From contig NZ_PIJY01000020.1 of assembly GCF_008304605.1 (NCBI RefSeq), positions 82,298 through 146,297 on the forward strand: DNA of 64,000 nt, given 5' to 3'. Of the stretch, positions 35,013-45,617 are shown piece by piece (positions within the stretch are counted from its first letter, which is position 1; every line of letters starts with the position of its first letter). Below the pieces are notes generated by a model. That model saw only the letters and a program-made list of their open reading frames with translations, searched no databases and was not told where the DNA came from. Source of the stretch: Oceanobacillus polygoni. Its GTDB lineage: Bacteria; Bacillota; Bacilli; Bacillales; Amphibacillaceae. The translations under genes were made by a program, and so were the position numbers.

Positions 35013-36371
35013 TTGATTAAGAAGTTATTAATTGCTAACAGAGGAGAGATTGCAGTCCGCATTATCCGAGCTTGTAAAGAACTTGATATTGAAACGGTTG
35101 CTATATACTCTGAAGCAGATAAAGAATCATTACACGTTCAACTAGCAGATGAGGCTTATTGTGTTGGGCCGAAATTAAGCAAAGACAGCTATTTGAACTT
35201 CACAAATATTATAAGTGTCGCAACAATGACCAATGTAGACGCAATCCATCCTGGGTATGGATTTTTAGCTGAGAATGCTGATTTTGCTGAAATCTGCAGG
35301 GAGTGCAATATTATCTTTGTTGGACCATCTCCGGAAGCAATTCAAAAAATGGGAATAAAAGATGTTGCAAGAGAAACGATGAAGCGTGCGGATGTGCCAA
35401 TCGTTCCTGGTTCGGATGGAATTATTGAAAATGAAGCACAAGCTAAAGAAATTGCAGCTGAAATTGGCTATCCAGTTATTATTAAAGCTACTGCAGGTGG
35501 TGGTGGTAAAGGTATCCGGGTTGCACGAACGGAAGAAGACCTTATAAAGGGTATTCAAGTAACACAAAAAGAAGCAGAAACGGCATTCGGAAACCCTGGT
35601 GTGTATATTGAGAAATTCATTGAAGATTTCCGCCATGTGGAAATCCAGGTTATAGCAGATACGTTTGGTAATACGGTGCATCTCGGTGAACGAGACTGTA
35701 CGATTCAAAGAAGATTGCAGAAACTAATCGAAGAGACACCATCTCCAGCAATAACTCCAGATATAAGAGAGAGAATGGGGGCAGCATCGGTAAATGCAGC
35801 TAAAGCTGTTAACTATGTTGGTGCAGGTACGATTGAATTTATTTTTGATCGTACGAGTAAACAATTTTACTTTATGGAAATGAATACGCGTATTCAAGTA
35901 GAGCATCCAGTTACGGAAATGGTTACCGGCGTTGATTTAATTAAAGAACAAATTCGAATTGCAAACGGGGAAGAGCTATCGTTTGAACAAGCGGATATCG
36001 AATTTAACGGTTGGTCGATTGAATGTCGTATTAATGCAGAGAATCCATTTAAGAACTTCATGCCTTCAGCTGGGGAGATTAACATGTACTTACCACCTGG
36101 TGGACTAGGAGTTCGGATTGATTCTGCGGCTTATTCTGGATATAACATACCTCCATATTATGACTCCATGATCGCTAAATTGATTACGCATGCCCCAACA
36201 AGGGAAGAAGCAGTTAAGCGTATGAAGCGTGCATTGGATGAATTTGTAATCGAGGGTGTCCACACAACGATTCCGTTTCATCGTTTAATTATGAGCAATG
36301 ATGTGTTTAAACACGGGGATTTCAATACGAACTTCCTAGAAGAACATCCTATACTTGAAAACGAAAAGTAA
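35013..36371 (+). CDS. accC: Biotin carboxylase subunit of acetyl-CoA carboxylase
   Basis: 452 residues starting at the TTG at 35013 ([21 protein letters not shown], matching the family start), nine bases after AAGGGG. An ATG at 35004 touches that site and would add three residues. It is an ATP-grasp enzyme that carboxylates biotin on AccB: ATP loop [35 protein letters not shown], and the catalytic [14 protein letters not shown]. It follows accB by 13 bases. Confidence 0.97.
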   Translation: MIKKLLIANRGEIAVRIIRACKELDIETVAIYSEADKESLHVQLADEAYCVGPKLSKDSYLNFTNIISVATMTNVDAIHPGYGFLAENADFAEICRECNIIFVGPSPEAIQKMGIKDVARETMKRADVPIVPGSDGIIENEAQAKEIAAEIGYPVIIKATAGGGGKGIRVARTEEDLIKGIQVTQKEAETAFGNPGVYIEKFIEDFRHVEIQVIADTFGNTVHLGERDCTIQRRLQKLIEETPSPAITPDIRERMGAASVNAAKAVNYVGAGTIEFIFDRTSKQFYFMEMNTRIQVEHPVTEMVTGVDLIKEQIRIANGEELSFEQADIEFNGWSIECRINAENPFKNFMPSAGEINMYLPPGGLGVRIDSAAYSGYNIPPYYDSMIAKLITHAPTREEAVKRMKRALDEFVIEGVHTTIPFHRLIMSNDVFKHGDFNTNFLEEHPILENEK

Positions 36372-36395
36372 TTATTTCTAATTAGGAGTGATAAC

Positions 36396-36791
36396 ATGAG
36401 TGAACAACCATTGTTAAATGTAAGTGACAATACTGCTTTGGGGAAAGTAGAAATTGCTCCTGAGGTTATAGAGGTTATTGCGGGAATTGCTGCTACAGAG
36501 GTAGATGGCGTCCATGCAATGCGAGGTAATTTTGCTACTGGTGTAGTTGAACGGTTTGGCAAAAAAGCGCACAATAAAGGGATTAAAGTGGAGCTGTTAG
36601 AGGATGGAGTTACCATTGATGTGTACGTTATATTAAACTTTGGTGTATCTATTCCGCAAGTTGCACAGAAGCTTCAAACCAATATTAGACAGACATTAAC
36701 AAACATGACTGCACTCGAGCTAAAAGAGATTAATGTTCATGTAGTTGGTGTTCAAATGAGTGGCAGAGAAGAATTAGAAGCACAAGAATAA
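36396..36791 (+). CDS. yqhY: Asp23/Gls24 family protein YqhY
   Basis: 131 residues: GKVEIAPEVIEVIAGIAATEVDGVHAM is the Asp23 domain start. In Bacillus, yqhY is the third gene of the accB-accC operon, and its loss perturbs acetyl-CoA carboxylase activity, so a regulatory role is plausible. TTAGGAGTGATAAC lies before the ATG. A strong terminator follows. Confidence 0.93.
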   Translation: MSEQPLLNVSDNTALGKVEIAPEVIEVIAGIAATEVDGVHAMRGNFATGVVERFGKKAHNKGIKVELLEDGVTIDVYVILNFGVSIPQVAQKLQTNIRQTLTNMTALELKEINVHVVGVQMSGREELEAQE

Positions 36792-36800
36792 TTGATAGCA

Positions 36801-36838
36801 TGCACAGGCCTAGGCTACCAGGCCTGTGCTTTATTTAT
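36801..36838 (+). terminator. accBC-yqhY terminator
   Basis: GCACAGGCCT pairs perfectly with AGGCCTGTGC around an eight-base loop, then TTTATTTATT. Confidence 0.88.
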
Positions 36839-36927
36839 TCCATACATTCTAGCATTGACCAATCAATCATGTTATTATTTGTAAGAGATATAATAAATTG
36901 CGGACACATATAAAGGAGTTATGAACG

Positions 36928-37308
36928 ATGAAACGACATACCGCTAGAGAAAAAGCGTTCCAATTGCTTTTTCAGTTAGATATAAATGACAATGATCCAA
37001 ATCAAGCTATCGAGGAGTTTTTAGAAAGCGAAGAGCGTGATGCTTTTTTGAAAGCATTAGTAGAAGGCGTTACTGCGCAAAAATCTACTATTGATTCGAT
37101 TATTTCAGAGAACCTTGAGAATTGGACATTGAATCGGGTTGCTTCTGTAGAGCGAACCATTTTACGAATTGCTACTTATGAACTGCGTTATATGGAAGAT
37201 ATACCAAACAATGTATCCATCAATGAAGCGGTAGAATTAGGTAATACATATGGTGATGATAAATCAGGTAAATTTATTAATGGTGTTTTATCAAAAATTG
37301 TAGGTTAA
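36928..37308 (+). CDS. nusB: Transcription antitermination protein NusB
   Basis: 126 residues, all helical. The conserved start [14 protein letters not shown] and the C-terminal signature [27 protein letters not shown] are present. With NusE it binds boxA RNA and allows antitermination in rRNA operons. AAGGAGTTATGAACG precedes the ATG. First gene of a nusB-folD-xseA-xseB-ispA run. Confidence 0.97.
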   Translation: MKRHTAREKAFQLLFQLDINDNDPNQAIEEFLESEERDAFLKALVEGVTAQKSTIDSIISENLENWTLNRVASVERTILRIATYELRYMEDIPNNVSINEAVELGNTYGDDKSGKFINGVLSKIVG

Positions 37309-37324
37309 GAAAGGATGGGGAAGG

Positions 37325-38185
37325 ATGACAGCAGAAATTATCAATGGGAAAGACTTATCAACAGAATTAAAGCTAGAAATGAAAGCAGAGGTAGAGGCTC
37401 TAAAGGAAAAAGGGTTGATACCTCATTTAACGGTTGTTTTAATTGGAAATAACCCTGCGTCTAAATCGTATGTAAAAGGAAAAGAGAAGGCTGCTGCCGA
37501 AACGGGCATCTCATCTTCCATAGTTGAATTGCCTGCATCGACTACGGAAACAGAATTGCTGCAATTGATTCAGGAGCTAAATGAAGATACCTCAGTCCAT
37601 GGTATCCTTGTACAGCTTCCACTTCCAGAGCAAATTAGAGAAAAGAAAGTGATTGAAGCAATACACCCAGATAAGGATGTAGATGGCTTTCATCCAATTA
37701 ACATTGGAAAAATGATGGCTGGTGAGGATACCTTTCTTCCGTGCACACCATACGGCATTATTACCATGTTAAAATCAAAAAATATTAAAATTGAAGGTAA
37801 GCATGCTGTTGTAATTGGACGTAGCAACATTGTAGGTAAACCGGTGGGACAACTTCTGCTCAATGAAAATGCAACAGTTACGTATTGCCATTCACGAACA
37901 AAAAATCTTCAAGAACTCGCAGCAAATGCAGATATTCTAATCGCCGCTATTGGAAGGGCGCATGCCATCACTGCTGACTACATTAAAGAGGGAGCAGTAG
38001 TCATTGATGTTGGGATTAACCGTTTAGAGAACGGTTCGTTAACTGGTGATGTGGATTTTGAAAGTGCAAAGGAAAAAGCATCCTATATCACTCCAGTTCC
38101 AAGAGGTGTTGGACCAATGACAATTACGATGTTATTAAAAAACACGATTAAAGCTGCAAAGGGACTGTCCAACATTGAAGGATAA
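37325..38185 (+). CDS. folD: Methylenetetrahydrofolate dehydrogenase/cyclohydrolase
   Basis: 286 residues. Bifunctional: interconverts 5,10-methylene-, methenyl- and 10-formyl-THF with NADP. Signatures are [14 protein letters not shown] (catalytic Lys), [27 protein letters not shown] (dinucleotide site) and [12 protein letters not shown]. It starts 16 bases after nusB and overlaps the xseA start by 11 bases. Confidence 0.97.
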   Translation: MTAEIINGKDLSTELKLEMKAEVEALKEKGLIPHLTVVLIGNNPASKSYVKGKEKAAAETGISSSIVELPASTTETELLQLIQELNEDTSVHGILVQLPLPEQIREKKVIEAIHPDKDVDGFHPINIGKMMAGEDTFLPCTPYGIITMLKSKNIKIEGKHAVVIGRSNIVGKPVGQLLLNENATVTYCHSRTKNLQELAANADILIAAIGRAHAITADYIKEGAVVIDVGINRLENGSLTGDVDFESAKEKASYITPVPRGVGPMTITMLLKNTIKAAKGLSNIEG

Positions 38186-39530
38186 CTATTTGACAGTCAC
38201 AGCACTGACAAAATATCTGAAGCGAAAAATGGATACGGACCCACATTTACGAAATATATGGTTGCGTGGTGAAATTTCTAATTTTAAGCATCATAGTCGT
38301 GGTCATATGTACATGACAATTAAAGATGATCAAGCTAAAATACAAGCTGTGATGTTCGCTGGTAATAATCGTAACATGAAGTTCCAGCCAGAAAATGGAA
38401 TGAACGTTCTGATTAAAGGGGAGCTCAGTGTATATGAAGCATACGGACAATATCAGCTTTACATCGGGCAAATGGAGCCCGATGGTATTGGAGCACTTTA
38501 TTTAGCGTTCGAACAATTGAAAGAAAAACTACATAAAGAAGGTCTTTTTGATCCGATTCATAAAAAACAAGTACCATCCTTTCCAGAGCATATCGGTGTT
38601 ATTACATCACCAACAGGTGCTGCGGTAAGAGATATTATAACGACCGTTAAACGTCGATATCCACGCTGCGCAATTACTGTACTTCCAGTGCTTGTACAAG
38701 GTCCAAGCGCAGCAACTTCAATTAAAAATGCGATTGAAACGGCAAACGAAAAAGGTCATTTTGATACATTGATTGTTGGCAGGGGTGGTGGCTCGATTGA
38801 GGAGTTATGGAGCTTCAATGAAGAAATCGTAGTACGTGCGATCTTTGCATCGAAAATACCAATTATTTCTGCCGTAGGACATGAAACAGATACTACAATA
38901 AGTGATTTTGTTTCAGACTTACGTGCTCCAACACCAACAGGTGCTGCCGAGCTTGCAGTTCCATCGCAAGCGGAACTAATGGAACGGATCAATACCCTTC
39001 GAAAAATCTTAATAAGAGACATGCAACGAGATATTGTTAATCATCAACAATATCTTGCAAGAATTTTACAATCCTATGCTTTTCGTTATCCAGAACAACT
39101 GATTAAACAAAAGGAACAGGAATTGGATAATCAGCTAGAGCAGTTACAGCGTACAATAAAAAAGCAAAGTAAAGAGCAAGACCAAGCATTTCGTTATCTT
39201 TTTAAAAGACTGCATACACAGCACCCCCAAAAGCAACTGGCGGAGGCTAAATCTAGCTTGGACAAAGCTTTAAAACAGCAACACTATTTTATGGCACAAA
39301 CGATCAAACAACATGAAATAAAATTGATAAATACAATCGAAAAATTATCCTTAGTTAACCCATTGGAAATATTGAAGCGTGGATTTGCTTTACCGTACAC
39401 AACAAATGGCGAAATGATTAAATCTGTCAATCGCGTTCGGGAGAATGACAACATTATGGTTCGCCTGCAGGACGGTCAGTTAAATTGTAAAGTAATAGAG
39501 GTTGAGGAGGGATCTACAGATGAAAAATGA
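38175..39530 (+). CDS. xseA: Exodeoxyribonuclease VII large subunit
   Basis: 451 residues from a TTG at 38175 inside the end of folD; another TTG at 38190 is possible, but the first keeps the usual N terminus ([15 protein letters not shown]). An OB-fold ([18 protein letters not shown]) is followed by the catalytic domain ([31 protein letters not shown]) and a long coiled coil at about 270-400. With XseB it degrades single-stranded DNA. Confidence 0.96.
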   Translation: MKDNYLTVTALTKYLKRKMDTDPHLRNIWLRGEISNFKHHSRGHMYMTIKDDQAKIQAVMFAGNNRNMKFQPENGMNVLIKGELSVYEAYGQYQLYIGQMEPDGIGALYLAFEQLKEKLHKEGLFDPIHKKQVPSFPEHIGVITSPTGAAVRDIITTVKRRYPRCAITVLPVLVQGPSAATSIKNAIETANEKGHFDTLIVGRGGGSIEELWSFNEEIVVRAIFASKIPIISAVGHETDTTISDFVSDLRAPTPTGAAELAVPSQAELMERINTLRKILIRDMQRDIVNHQQYLARILQSYAFRYPEQLIKQKEQELDNQLEQLQRTIKKQSKEQDQAFRYLFKRLHTQHPQKQLAEAKSSLDKALKQQHYFMAQTIKQHEIKLINTIEKLSLVNPLEILKRGFALPYTTNGEMIKSVNRVRENDNIMVRLQDGQLNCKVIEVEEGSTDEK

Positions 39531-39750
39531 AGAAATATCTTTTGAAGAAGCGATGGATAAGCTCGAAGCAATTGTGTCGAAGCTAGAAGAGGGAGATGTC
39601 CCTCTAGAAAAAGCGATCAATTATTATCAGGATGGTATGAATTTATCTAAAATATGTGGCGATAAGTTAAAGCAGGTTCAGGAAAAGATGACACAAATAA
39701 TGAATGAACAAGGTGAATTGGAGCCGTTCGATCTACAGGAGGAAGAATAA
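39520..39750 (+). CDS. xseB: Exodeoxyribonuclease VII small subunit
   Basis: 76 residues from the ATG at 39520, which follows GAGGAGGGATCTACAG and overlaps xseA by 11 bases. Two helices ([33 protein letters not shown] is the family signature, here in part). Several copies coat the XseA coiled coil. Confidence 0.95.
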   Translation: MKNEEISFEEAMDKLEAIVSKLEEGDVPLEKAINYYQDGMNLSKICGDKLKQVQEKMTQIMNEQGELEPFDLQEEE

Positions 39751-39753
39751 CAA

Positions 39754-40638
39754 GTGAATGCGAACCTTTCGGAGTATATAACGAAGTATAAAGACATGAT
39801 CCAAGATGAATTTAATCGTTACTTACGTAGTCTAAACACGCATCCGCGATTAAAAGAATCCATGTTATATTCCTTAGAAGCTGGCGGTAAAAGATTACGT
39901 CCCATTCTTATGCTTGCCAGTTATGAGGCTTATGGACAACAAATAGAGAAAGTGCTATCTACAGCAACTGCATTGGAAATGATTCATACGTATTCGTTGA
40001 TTCATGATGACCTTCCAGCAATGGATGATGATGATTTCAGACGCGGTAAACCAACGAATCATAAGGTATTCGATGAGGCAACCGCGATTCTAGCTGGCGA
40101 TGCATTATTAACCTACAGCTTTGAGATTATTGCAAATGATTCACTACTTACAGCCGAAGAAAAGGTTAGTCTAATCCAAATGCTAGCAGTATGTAGTGGT
40201 CCAGCAGGGATGGTAGGTGGACAAATTCTTGACATGGGAGCAGAAGGGCGTCCTATTTCTCTGGAGGAAATGGAACGAATTCATGCATTGAAAACTGGTG
40301 AACTCGTTCGATCTGCTATTCTAGCTGGAGCAATGTTAGGTAAAGCAACTGATGAACAGCTGGAGCATCTAACAACATTCGCTTATTATCTCGGGCTTAT
40401 TTTTCAAGTTCAAGACGATATTCTAGATGTGACGGGTGATGAGGAAAAACTCGGGAAGCCAGTTGGAAGTGATGAGGATAATCAAAAGAGTACGTATCCT
40501 AAATTACTTGGTATTGATGGTGCAATGAAACAAAAAGAAGTTTATGTTGAAAAAGCAAAAGATGCATTAGAAAAAGCTGGAGCAGTGAATTCAGTTTTGA
40601 TGGATCTAACGGATTATTTCAGTAATAGAGATCATTAA
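39754..40638 (+). CDS. ispA: Farnesyl diphosphate synthase
   Basis: 294 residues from a GTG at 39754, three bases after xseB, with GGAGGAAGAA upstream. Class I trans-prenyltransferase: first Asp-rich motif DDLPAMDDDD, second QVQDDILDVTGD. It condenses isopentenyl diphosphate with dimethylallyl and geranyl diphosphates to give C15. A hairpin follows, and the dxs gene that comes next in B. subtilis is missing. Confidence 0.96.
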   Translation: MNANLSEYITKYKDMIQDEFNRYLRSLNTHPRLKESMLYSLEAGGKRLRPILMLASYEAYGQQIEKVLSTATALEMIHTYSLIHDDLPAMDDDDFRRGKPTNHKVFDEATAILAGDALLTYSFEIIANDSLLTAEEKVSLIQMLAVCSGPAGMVGGQILDMGAEGRPISLEEMERIHALKTGELVRSAILAGAMLGKATDEQLEHLTTFAYYLGLIFQVQDDILDVTGDEEKLGKPVGSDEDNQKSTYPKLLGIDGAMKQKEVYVEKAKDALEKAGAVNSVLMDLTDYFSNRDH

Positions 40639-40649
40639 GTCAACCATAG

Positions 40650-40685
40650 AAGGACGCTACGAATTTATTCGTCGTCCTCTATTTA
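40650..40685 (+). terminator. Hairpin after ispA
   Basis: AGGACG-CT-ACGAA pairs with TTCGT-CGTCCT around a four-base loop (two-base bulge), then a short T-rich tail. It probably ends the nusB-ispA transcript. Confidence 0.6.
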
Positions 40686-40736
40686 AATGCTAAATAATGA
40701 ATGAAACAAAATAGTTACTAGTAAAGGATTTTAGAA

Positions 40737-41558
40737 ATGGCTAAAAAAAGGCTGGATGAATTATTAGTTGAAAAAGAACTAATTGAAAACTTGGACAAAT
40801 CCAAGCGTGTGATCATGGCTGGACAGGTTTTTTCAGAGCAACATCGTCTGGACAAGCCAGGCATGAAGGTTGATATCAATATCCCCTTGACTGTCAAAGG
40901 AAAAGCGCTACCTTACGTCGGTCGCGGGGGATTGAAGTTAGAAAAAGCATTAAGCTATTTTTCAATAGACGCAAACGATCGTATTTTTATTGATATTGGT
41001 TCCTCTACTGGCGGCTTTACCGATTGTGCTCTGCAAAAGGGAGCGAGGTTAAGCTATGCTATTGATGTCGGTTATAATCAACTTGACTGGAAGCTAAGAA
41101 GCGATAAACGTGTTGTGGTCATGGAGCGAACGAATTTTCGCCATGTAACTGCAGATATGTTGAAAAATGGTACACCTAACCTAGCATCGATTGATGTGTC
41201 ATTTATTTCCTTAAGGCTGATTTTTCCTGTTCTTAGCGGGTTGTTAGCGGAAAACAGTGATGTTATTGCATTAATAAAACCACAATTTGAAGCGAAAAAA
41301 GAACAAGTAGGGAAAAAAGGAATCGTTCGTGATCCTCTGGTGCATCGGGAAGTTTTAACACAAATAATCAACTTTGCTAAGAATGAAGGATACCAAGCAC
41401 TTAACTTGACCTATTCGCCAATTACTGGTGGAGAAGGGAATATTGAATTCTTGGCCCATTTCGGTTGGAAGAAGGAGACCGAAACTGAAAATTACGCACC
41501 AATCTCAATTGACAAAACAGTAGAAAATGCGCACCAAATCCTGTATCCTAACAATTGA
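40737..41558 (+). CDS. yqxC: TlyA-family rRNA 2'-O-methyltransferase
   Basis: 273 residues: an N-terminal S4 RNA-binding domain (KKRLDELLVEKELIENLDKSKRVIMAG) and an FtsJ-type Rossmann methyltransferase domain with the SAM loop DIGSSTGGFTDCAL and KPQFEAKKEQVGKKGIV. TlyA methylates ribosomal RNA (known in mycobacteria, where loss gives capreomycin resistance); the old name 'hemolysin' is misleading. AAAGGATTTTAGAA precedes the ATG. Confidence 0.93.
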   Translation: MAKKRLDELLVEKELIENLDKSKRVIMAGQVFSEQHRLDKPGMKVDINIPLTVKGKALPYVGRGGLKLEKALSYFSIDANDRIFIDIGSSTGGFTDCALQKGARLSYAIDVGYNQLDWKLRSDKRVVVMERTNFRHVTADMLKNGTPNLASIDVSFISLRLIFPVLSGLLAENSDVIALIKPQFEAKKEQVGKKGIVRDPLVHREVLTQIINFAKNEGYQALNLTYSPITGGEGNIEFLAHFGWKKETETENYAPISIDKTVENAHQILYPNN

Positions 41559-41676
41559 TAAAATGAAGGAAAAGAAAACTAATCAATTTTTCGCAGCATA
41601 AATTGACAAATGTATCATTGGTTAAAGAATTCGATTCGTAGGAATACAGAGTTACGTAAAAAGGAGGTGCTGTACG

Positions 41677-42126
41677 ATGAGTAAAGTTCAACGACATATT
41701 AAGATACGAGAACTTATTACGGAGAATGAAATTGATACACAGGATGAGTTGGTAGCACAATTAAAAGCAGCGGGATACAATGTTACGCAAGCAACGGTTT
41801 CAAGAGACATTAAGGAACTGCATCTTGTAAAAGTTCCAACTGCGAGCAATCGATACAAATACAGTTTGCCTGCGGACCAACGATTCAATCCACTAGAAAA
41901 ACTGAAACGTTTAATTATCGATGCATTTGTAAAAATAGAGCATGCTAGTCATTTTATTGTTCTCCGTACATTACCAGGAAATGCACATGCTGTCGGTGTT
42001 CTTATTGACAATTTGGACTGGGAAGAAATAATGGGGACAATTTGCGGAGATGATACATGCTTAATTATTTGTAGAACACCAGAACAGGCGGAAGAAATAA
42101 AAGACCGATTTATTGATATGCTTTAA
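41677..42126 (+). CDS. argR: Arginine repressor AhrC/ArgR
   Basis: 149 residues: an N-terminal winged helix ([35 protein letters not shown]) and a C-terminal hexamerisation and arginine-binding domain ([31 protein letters not shown]). It represses arginine synthesis and activates its breakdown. AAAAAGGAGGTG before the ATG. The position between tlyA and recN is standard. Confidence 0.97.
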   Translation: MSKVQRHIKIRELITENEIDTQDELVAQLKAAGYNVTQATVSRDIKELHLVKVPTASNRYKYSLPADQRFNPLEKLKRLIIDAFVKIEHASHFIVLRTLPGNAHAVGVLIDNLDWEEIMGTICGDDTCLIICRTPEQAEEIKDRFIDML

Positions 42127-42192
42127 TGGCGACTTTTATTTCAATGAAATTAATAAAGAGAGAATATTTTCCGATATTGGGGGCAATGAACC

Positions 42193-43893
42193 ATGCTTAC
42201 AGAGCTATCTATTCGTGATTTTGCAATCATCGAACAAATTTCCATAACGTTTAATGAAGGTCTTACCGTATTGACTGGTGAAACTGGTGCAGGAAAATCG
42301 ATAATAATAGATGCTATCCAGTTATTAGCAGGCGGACGTGGTTCTGTAGAATATGTAAGGCATCAAGCCAAAAAAGCTGAAATTGAAGGTTTATTTACAG
42401 TTGAAGATAAATCCCATCCAATATATGCTGTTGGAAATCAATATGGAATTGAAATATCTGATAGTCAAGTGGTATTGCAACGCGTTATTACAGAGTCTGG
42501 AAAAAGTATTTGTCGTGTAAATAGCAAGTTAGTCACACTCGCAATACTACGCGAGTTTGGAAAAACGCTAATCGATATCCATAGTCAACATGAAACACAA
42601 TCATTAATGGATGCAGAGAACCATTTGGATTTTTTAGATTTATATGAACCGCTCTTGATAGCAAAAGCAAAAGAAGCATATTCGGAGCATTATGATAAGT
42701 TAGTTCGTTTAAAAAATAGATATAAAAAATTAAATGATAATGAGCAAGAAACAGCTCACCGTTTGGATTTATTAGAATTTCAGATGAAAGAGCTTGAACA
42801 GGCAGAGCTTAGTCCAGACGAGGATATTCATCTGGAAGAAGAAAGAAAGTCACTCGCAAATTATGAGCGAATTCACACTGCATTACATGATGCTTATCGC
42901 GCGTTATACGGTGAACAGAGAGGACTAGACTGGCTCAATCAAGTACAGCTTAGTATGCAGGAAAATAGTAAATATGATGACTTTATCGCGGAGAAATCAG
43001 AGGAGTTTTCCAATCATTACTTTGCATTGGAAGAGCTGACGTATGAACTGCGCAATCATATTGATACACTTCAATTTGATCCAGAGCGATTAAATGAAAT
43101 CGAATCAAGATTAGATGAAATAAATAGACTCAAACGGAAATATGGCAATACGGTAAATGAAATTATAAAATATATGGCAACAATAGAAGAAGAAATAGAA
43201 CAAATAACAAACAAGGATTCTCACCTCAGCGTTTTGCTTGAACAGATTGAAGGTACCGAAAAAGATGCAATGCTTGAGGCTCAACATCTCCATGAGATTA
43301 GAAAAAAAGCTGCTGATTGTTTAACAAAAGATATCCATGCAGAAATGAAAGGACTTTACCTAGAAAAAGCTACATTTGCAATTGCTTTTGATGATGCAAG
43401 TACTACAAAGGTTAAACTTCACAAAAATGGATTTGATCGTGTTCGCTTCCTCATTTCAACCAATCGTGGTGAACCATTAAAGGACTTAACGAAGGTAGCT
43501 TCTGGTGGAGAGCTTTCTCGTATTATGCTTGCATTAAAGAACATATTCTCCAAGCACCAAGGAGTTACAAGTGTTATTTTTGATGAAGTAGATACTGGAG
43601 TAAGTGGTCGGGTTGCACAGGCAATCGCTGAAAAAATTTATCAAATCTCAAATAATTCTCAGGTTCTATGCATTACACATCTTCCGCAGGTAGCAGCTAT
43701 GGCAGATACACATAAATTTATTGCGAAAAAGGAAAAAGCTAATCGAACAGCAACGAACGTTAAGGAACTATCTGCAACAGAACAAATCGAGGAATTAAGC
43801 CGTATGATTACTGGAACGAAATTAACTGAAACTGCGAAAGATCATGCAAAAGAAATGCTTGAGCTCGCATCTGCATTTAAATCAAAATTATAA
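42193..43893 (+). CDS. recN: DNA repair protein RecN
   Basis: 566 residues; SMC-like ATPase for double-strand break repair. Walker A is TGETGAGKSIIIDA at the N terminus, a coiled coil runs from about residue 160 to 370, and the C-terminal head has LTKVASGGELSRIMLALK (signature) and VIFDEVDTGVSG (Walker B). No LexA-type box (CGAAC-N4-GTTCG) is visible just upstream. Confidence 0.97.
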   Translation: MLTELSIRDFAIIEQISITFNEGLTVLTGETGAGKSIIIDAIQLLAGGRGSVEYVRHQAKKAEIEGLFTVEDKSHPIYAVGNQYGIEISDSQVVLQRVITESGKSICRVNSKLVTLAILREFGKTLIDIHSQHETQSLMDAENHLDFLDLYEPLLIAKAKEAYSEHYDKLVRLKNRYKKLNDNEQETAHRLDLLEFQMKELEQAELSPDEDIHLEEERKSLANYERIHTALHDAYRALYGEQRGLDWLNQVQLSMQENSKYDDFIAEKSEEFSNHYFALEELTYELRNHIDTLQFDPERLNEIESRLDEINRLKRKYGNTVNEIIKYMATIEEEIEQITNKDSHLSVLLEQIEGTEKDAMLEAQHLHEIRKKAADCLTKDIHAEMKGLYLEKATFAIAFDDASTTKVKLHKNGFDRVRFLISTNRGEPLKDLTKVASGGELSRIMLALKNIFSKHQGVTSVIFDEVDTGVSGRVAQAIAEKIYQISNNSQVLCITHLPQVAAMADTHKFIAKKEKANRTATNVKELSATEQIEELSRMITGTKLTETAKDHAKEMLELASAFKSKL

Positions 43894-43907
43894 GGATAAA
43901 ATTCTTG

Positions 43908-43941
43908 AAAAACCGGAAAATAAAAGAAACCGGTTTTTTTG
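43908..43941 (+). terminator. recN terminator
   Basis: AAAACCGG pairs with CCGGTTTT around a 13-base loop and ends in T7. Confidence 0.85.
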
Positions 43942-44141
43942 TTTGCCTTTTTTAGCAATAATAACAAGTCGGGTTTTAAATATCCCCTTTGAAAAGACAC
44001 TTATACATGATTTCCCTTTTTAGTAATAGGTAATGATACACATTTCTCTTAGGTTTCACCAGTTTAAAAAGCACGCTTACAGCTCAAATTAGGATTACGA
44101 ACCAAGATTTGATGTGGGTTGGGAGGAGGAGAGTGACACGA

Positions 44142-45368
44142 TTGAAAAATAATCAAACCCAGTTCTGGCTATGCAATATTCTTTTGGTTGTACTCACTGT
44201 TTTTTCTATTTTTGTTCCAGGTCAAAAGAATGCAGAAGAGCAGAACGCAGTTGCAGCATTTAATCAACAAGAAACAATCGGACTTTCTAAAACAGAAAAA
44301 AACTCCCTTACGTATAGTTCTCCAATTCGTCCAGAGTTGTTACAAACAGCGGCTTTATCAACAAAACAGGTAAATAGTTCCGCTCTAAATGATATTCAAG
44401 TATACCCTGGTGGGCAATCGATTGGTGTAAAGCTACAAACGCTTGGTGTACTTGTAGTTGGTCACCATCTCGTGAAAGGTCATGATGGTACCACATCTCC
44501 TGGAGAGGATGCAGAAATAAATGTTGGAGATGTCATATTGAAAATTAACGGAGAGCCGATTAAGGAAATGAGTGACATAAAATCGTATGTAGAAAATGCC
44601 GGAAAAAGTGAAAAAAGCCTTGAAATAACGCTTAAACGTGGCAAAGAAACAATGGATACTTCTTTACAGCCGGTTTTAGATAATCAAGACAATCAATACA
44701 AAATTGGATTGTACATTCGCGACTCAGCAGCAGGAATTGGTACGATGTCATTTTATGATCCAATATCTAAAAAATATGGTGCACTTGGACATATTATATC
44801 GGATATGGATACAAAAAAACCAATTGAGATCGATAATGGTACCATTGTAAATTCCTCCGTTACTTCCATTGAAAAAGGAAATAACGGGATTCCGGGAGAA
44901 AAACAAGCTAAATTCTCAGCAGAACACGATCGAATAGGAACCATTACAAAAAATTCCCCATACGGTATTTTTGGGGTTTTAGATGAAGTAATTACACACG
45001 AAAAGTATAACAAGCCATTACCAGTAGCATCTTCTAATGAAGTTAAAGAAGGACCAGCAAAAATCCTTACCGTAGTTAAAGATGAGAAAATAGAGGAATT
45101 CGATATCGAGATTGTTAGCAGTGTTCCTCAGAAGTTTCCAGCAACGAAAGGAATGGTCATACAAATTACGGATCCCAAACTATTGAAAAGTACCGGTGGG
45201 ATAGTACAAGGTATGAGTGGTAGTCCAATTATCCAAAACGATAAAATCATTGGCGCTGTAACACATGTTTTTGTAAATGACCCAACATCGGGATATGGCG
45301 TTCATATCGAATGGATGTTACAAGATGCAGGTATTATTGAGGCGAAACCAAAAGAAAAAGCAGCATAA
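44142..45368 (+). CDS. spoIVB: Sporulation signalling serine protease SpoIVB
   Basis: 408 residues from the TTG at 44142, which lies 12 bases after AGGAGG; a GTG at 44133 is too close to the site. One N-terminal membrane anchor ([19 protein letters not shown]), a PDZ domain (about 100-190, [17 protein letters not shown]) and the SpoIVB protease domain. The catalytic residues appear in [11 protein letters not shown] (His), [11 protein letters not shown] (Ser) and [14 protein letters not shown] (Asp). It is secreted from the forespore and triggers pro-sigma-K processing. It lies just before spo0A, as in all Bacillus. Confidence 0.96.
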   Translation: MKNNQTQFWLCNILLVVLTVFSIFVPGQKNAEEQNAVAAFNQQETIGLSKTEKNSLTYSSPIRPELLQTAALSTKQVNSSALNDIQVYPGGQSIGVKLQTLGVLVVGHHLVKGHDGTTSPGEDAEINVGDVILKINGEPIKEMSDIKSYVENAGKSEKSLEITLKRGKETMDTSLQPVLDNQDNQYKIGLYIRDSAAGIGTMSFYDPISKKYGALGHIISDMDTKKPIEIDNGTIVNSSVTSIEKGNNGIPGEKQAKFSAEHDRIGTITKNSPYGIFGVLDEVITHEKYNKPLPVASSNEVKEGPAKILTVVKDEKIEEFDIEIVSSVPQKFPATKGMVIQITDPKLLKSTGGIVQGMSGSPIIQNDKIIGAVTHVFVNDPTSGYGVHIEWMLQDAGIIEAKPKEKAA

Positions 45369-45408
45369 AAAAAGCTTGTGATGGGATATTCCATTACAAG
45401 CTTTTTTA
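45367..45408 (+). terminator. spoIVB terminator
   Basis: A 17-base stem (AAAAAAGCTTGTGATGG with CCATTACAAGCTTTTTT, one mismatch), beginning at the stop codon. Confidence 0.88.
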
Positions 45409-45440
45409 TATTATACTAAAGTTATTATTAGTTAATATTT

Positions 45441-45447
45441 TTCGACA
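45441..45447 (-). promoter_or_regulatory. 0A box upstream of spo0A
   Basis: TTCGACA, i.e. TGTCGAA on the minus strand, is a perfect Spo0A-binding core within TTTGTCGAAAA. It lies about 107 bases before the sigma-H-type -35, which suggests autoregulation through a nearby site. Confidence 0.6.
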
Positions 45448-45553
45448 AATTAGCAATAAAATGTCATTTTAGATCGAATCTTATCGTATTTTTGAGTAAA
45501 ATAAAGATAATTATAGATAAATTAAAAAAAGTTAAAGTTTTTCAAATAAAAAG

Positions 45554-45578
45554 AGGATATTTCAACTTTTTGTAGAAT
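45554..45578 (+). promoter_or_regulatory. Sigma-H-type promoter of spo0A
   Basis: AGGATAT (45554-45560) and GTAGAAT (45572-45578) with 11 bases between fit the sigma-H consensus AGGAWWT...RNNGAAT. It ends 39 bases before the start codon and corresponds to the Ps promoter of B. subtilis spo0A. Confidence 0.7.
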
Positions 45579-45617
45579 ATGTAAAAGAGGATAATAGAAA
45601 TAAGGAGGAACATTAAT

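Noticed and set aside
35265-35708. A 147-codon reverse frame inside accC
   Set aside because: Shadow of accC in the antisense frame, rich in Phe, Cys and Asn, with no ribosome binding site.
42127-42192. LexA/DinR box ahead of recN
   Set aside because: No CGAAC-N4-GTTCG match in the 66-base gap.
44109-44141. Longer N terminus for SpoIVB
   Set aside because: The extra codons are the AGGAGGAGGA ribosome binding site read as Arg/Gly. The TTG at 44142 follows it.
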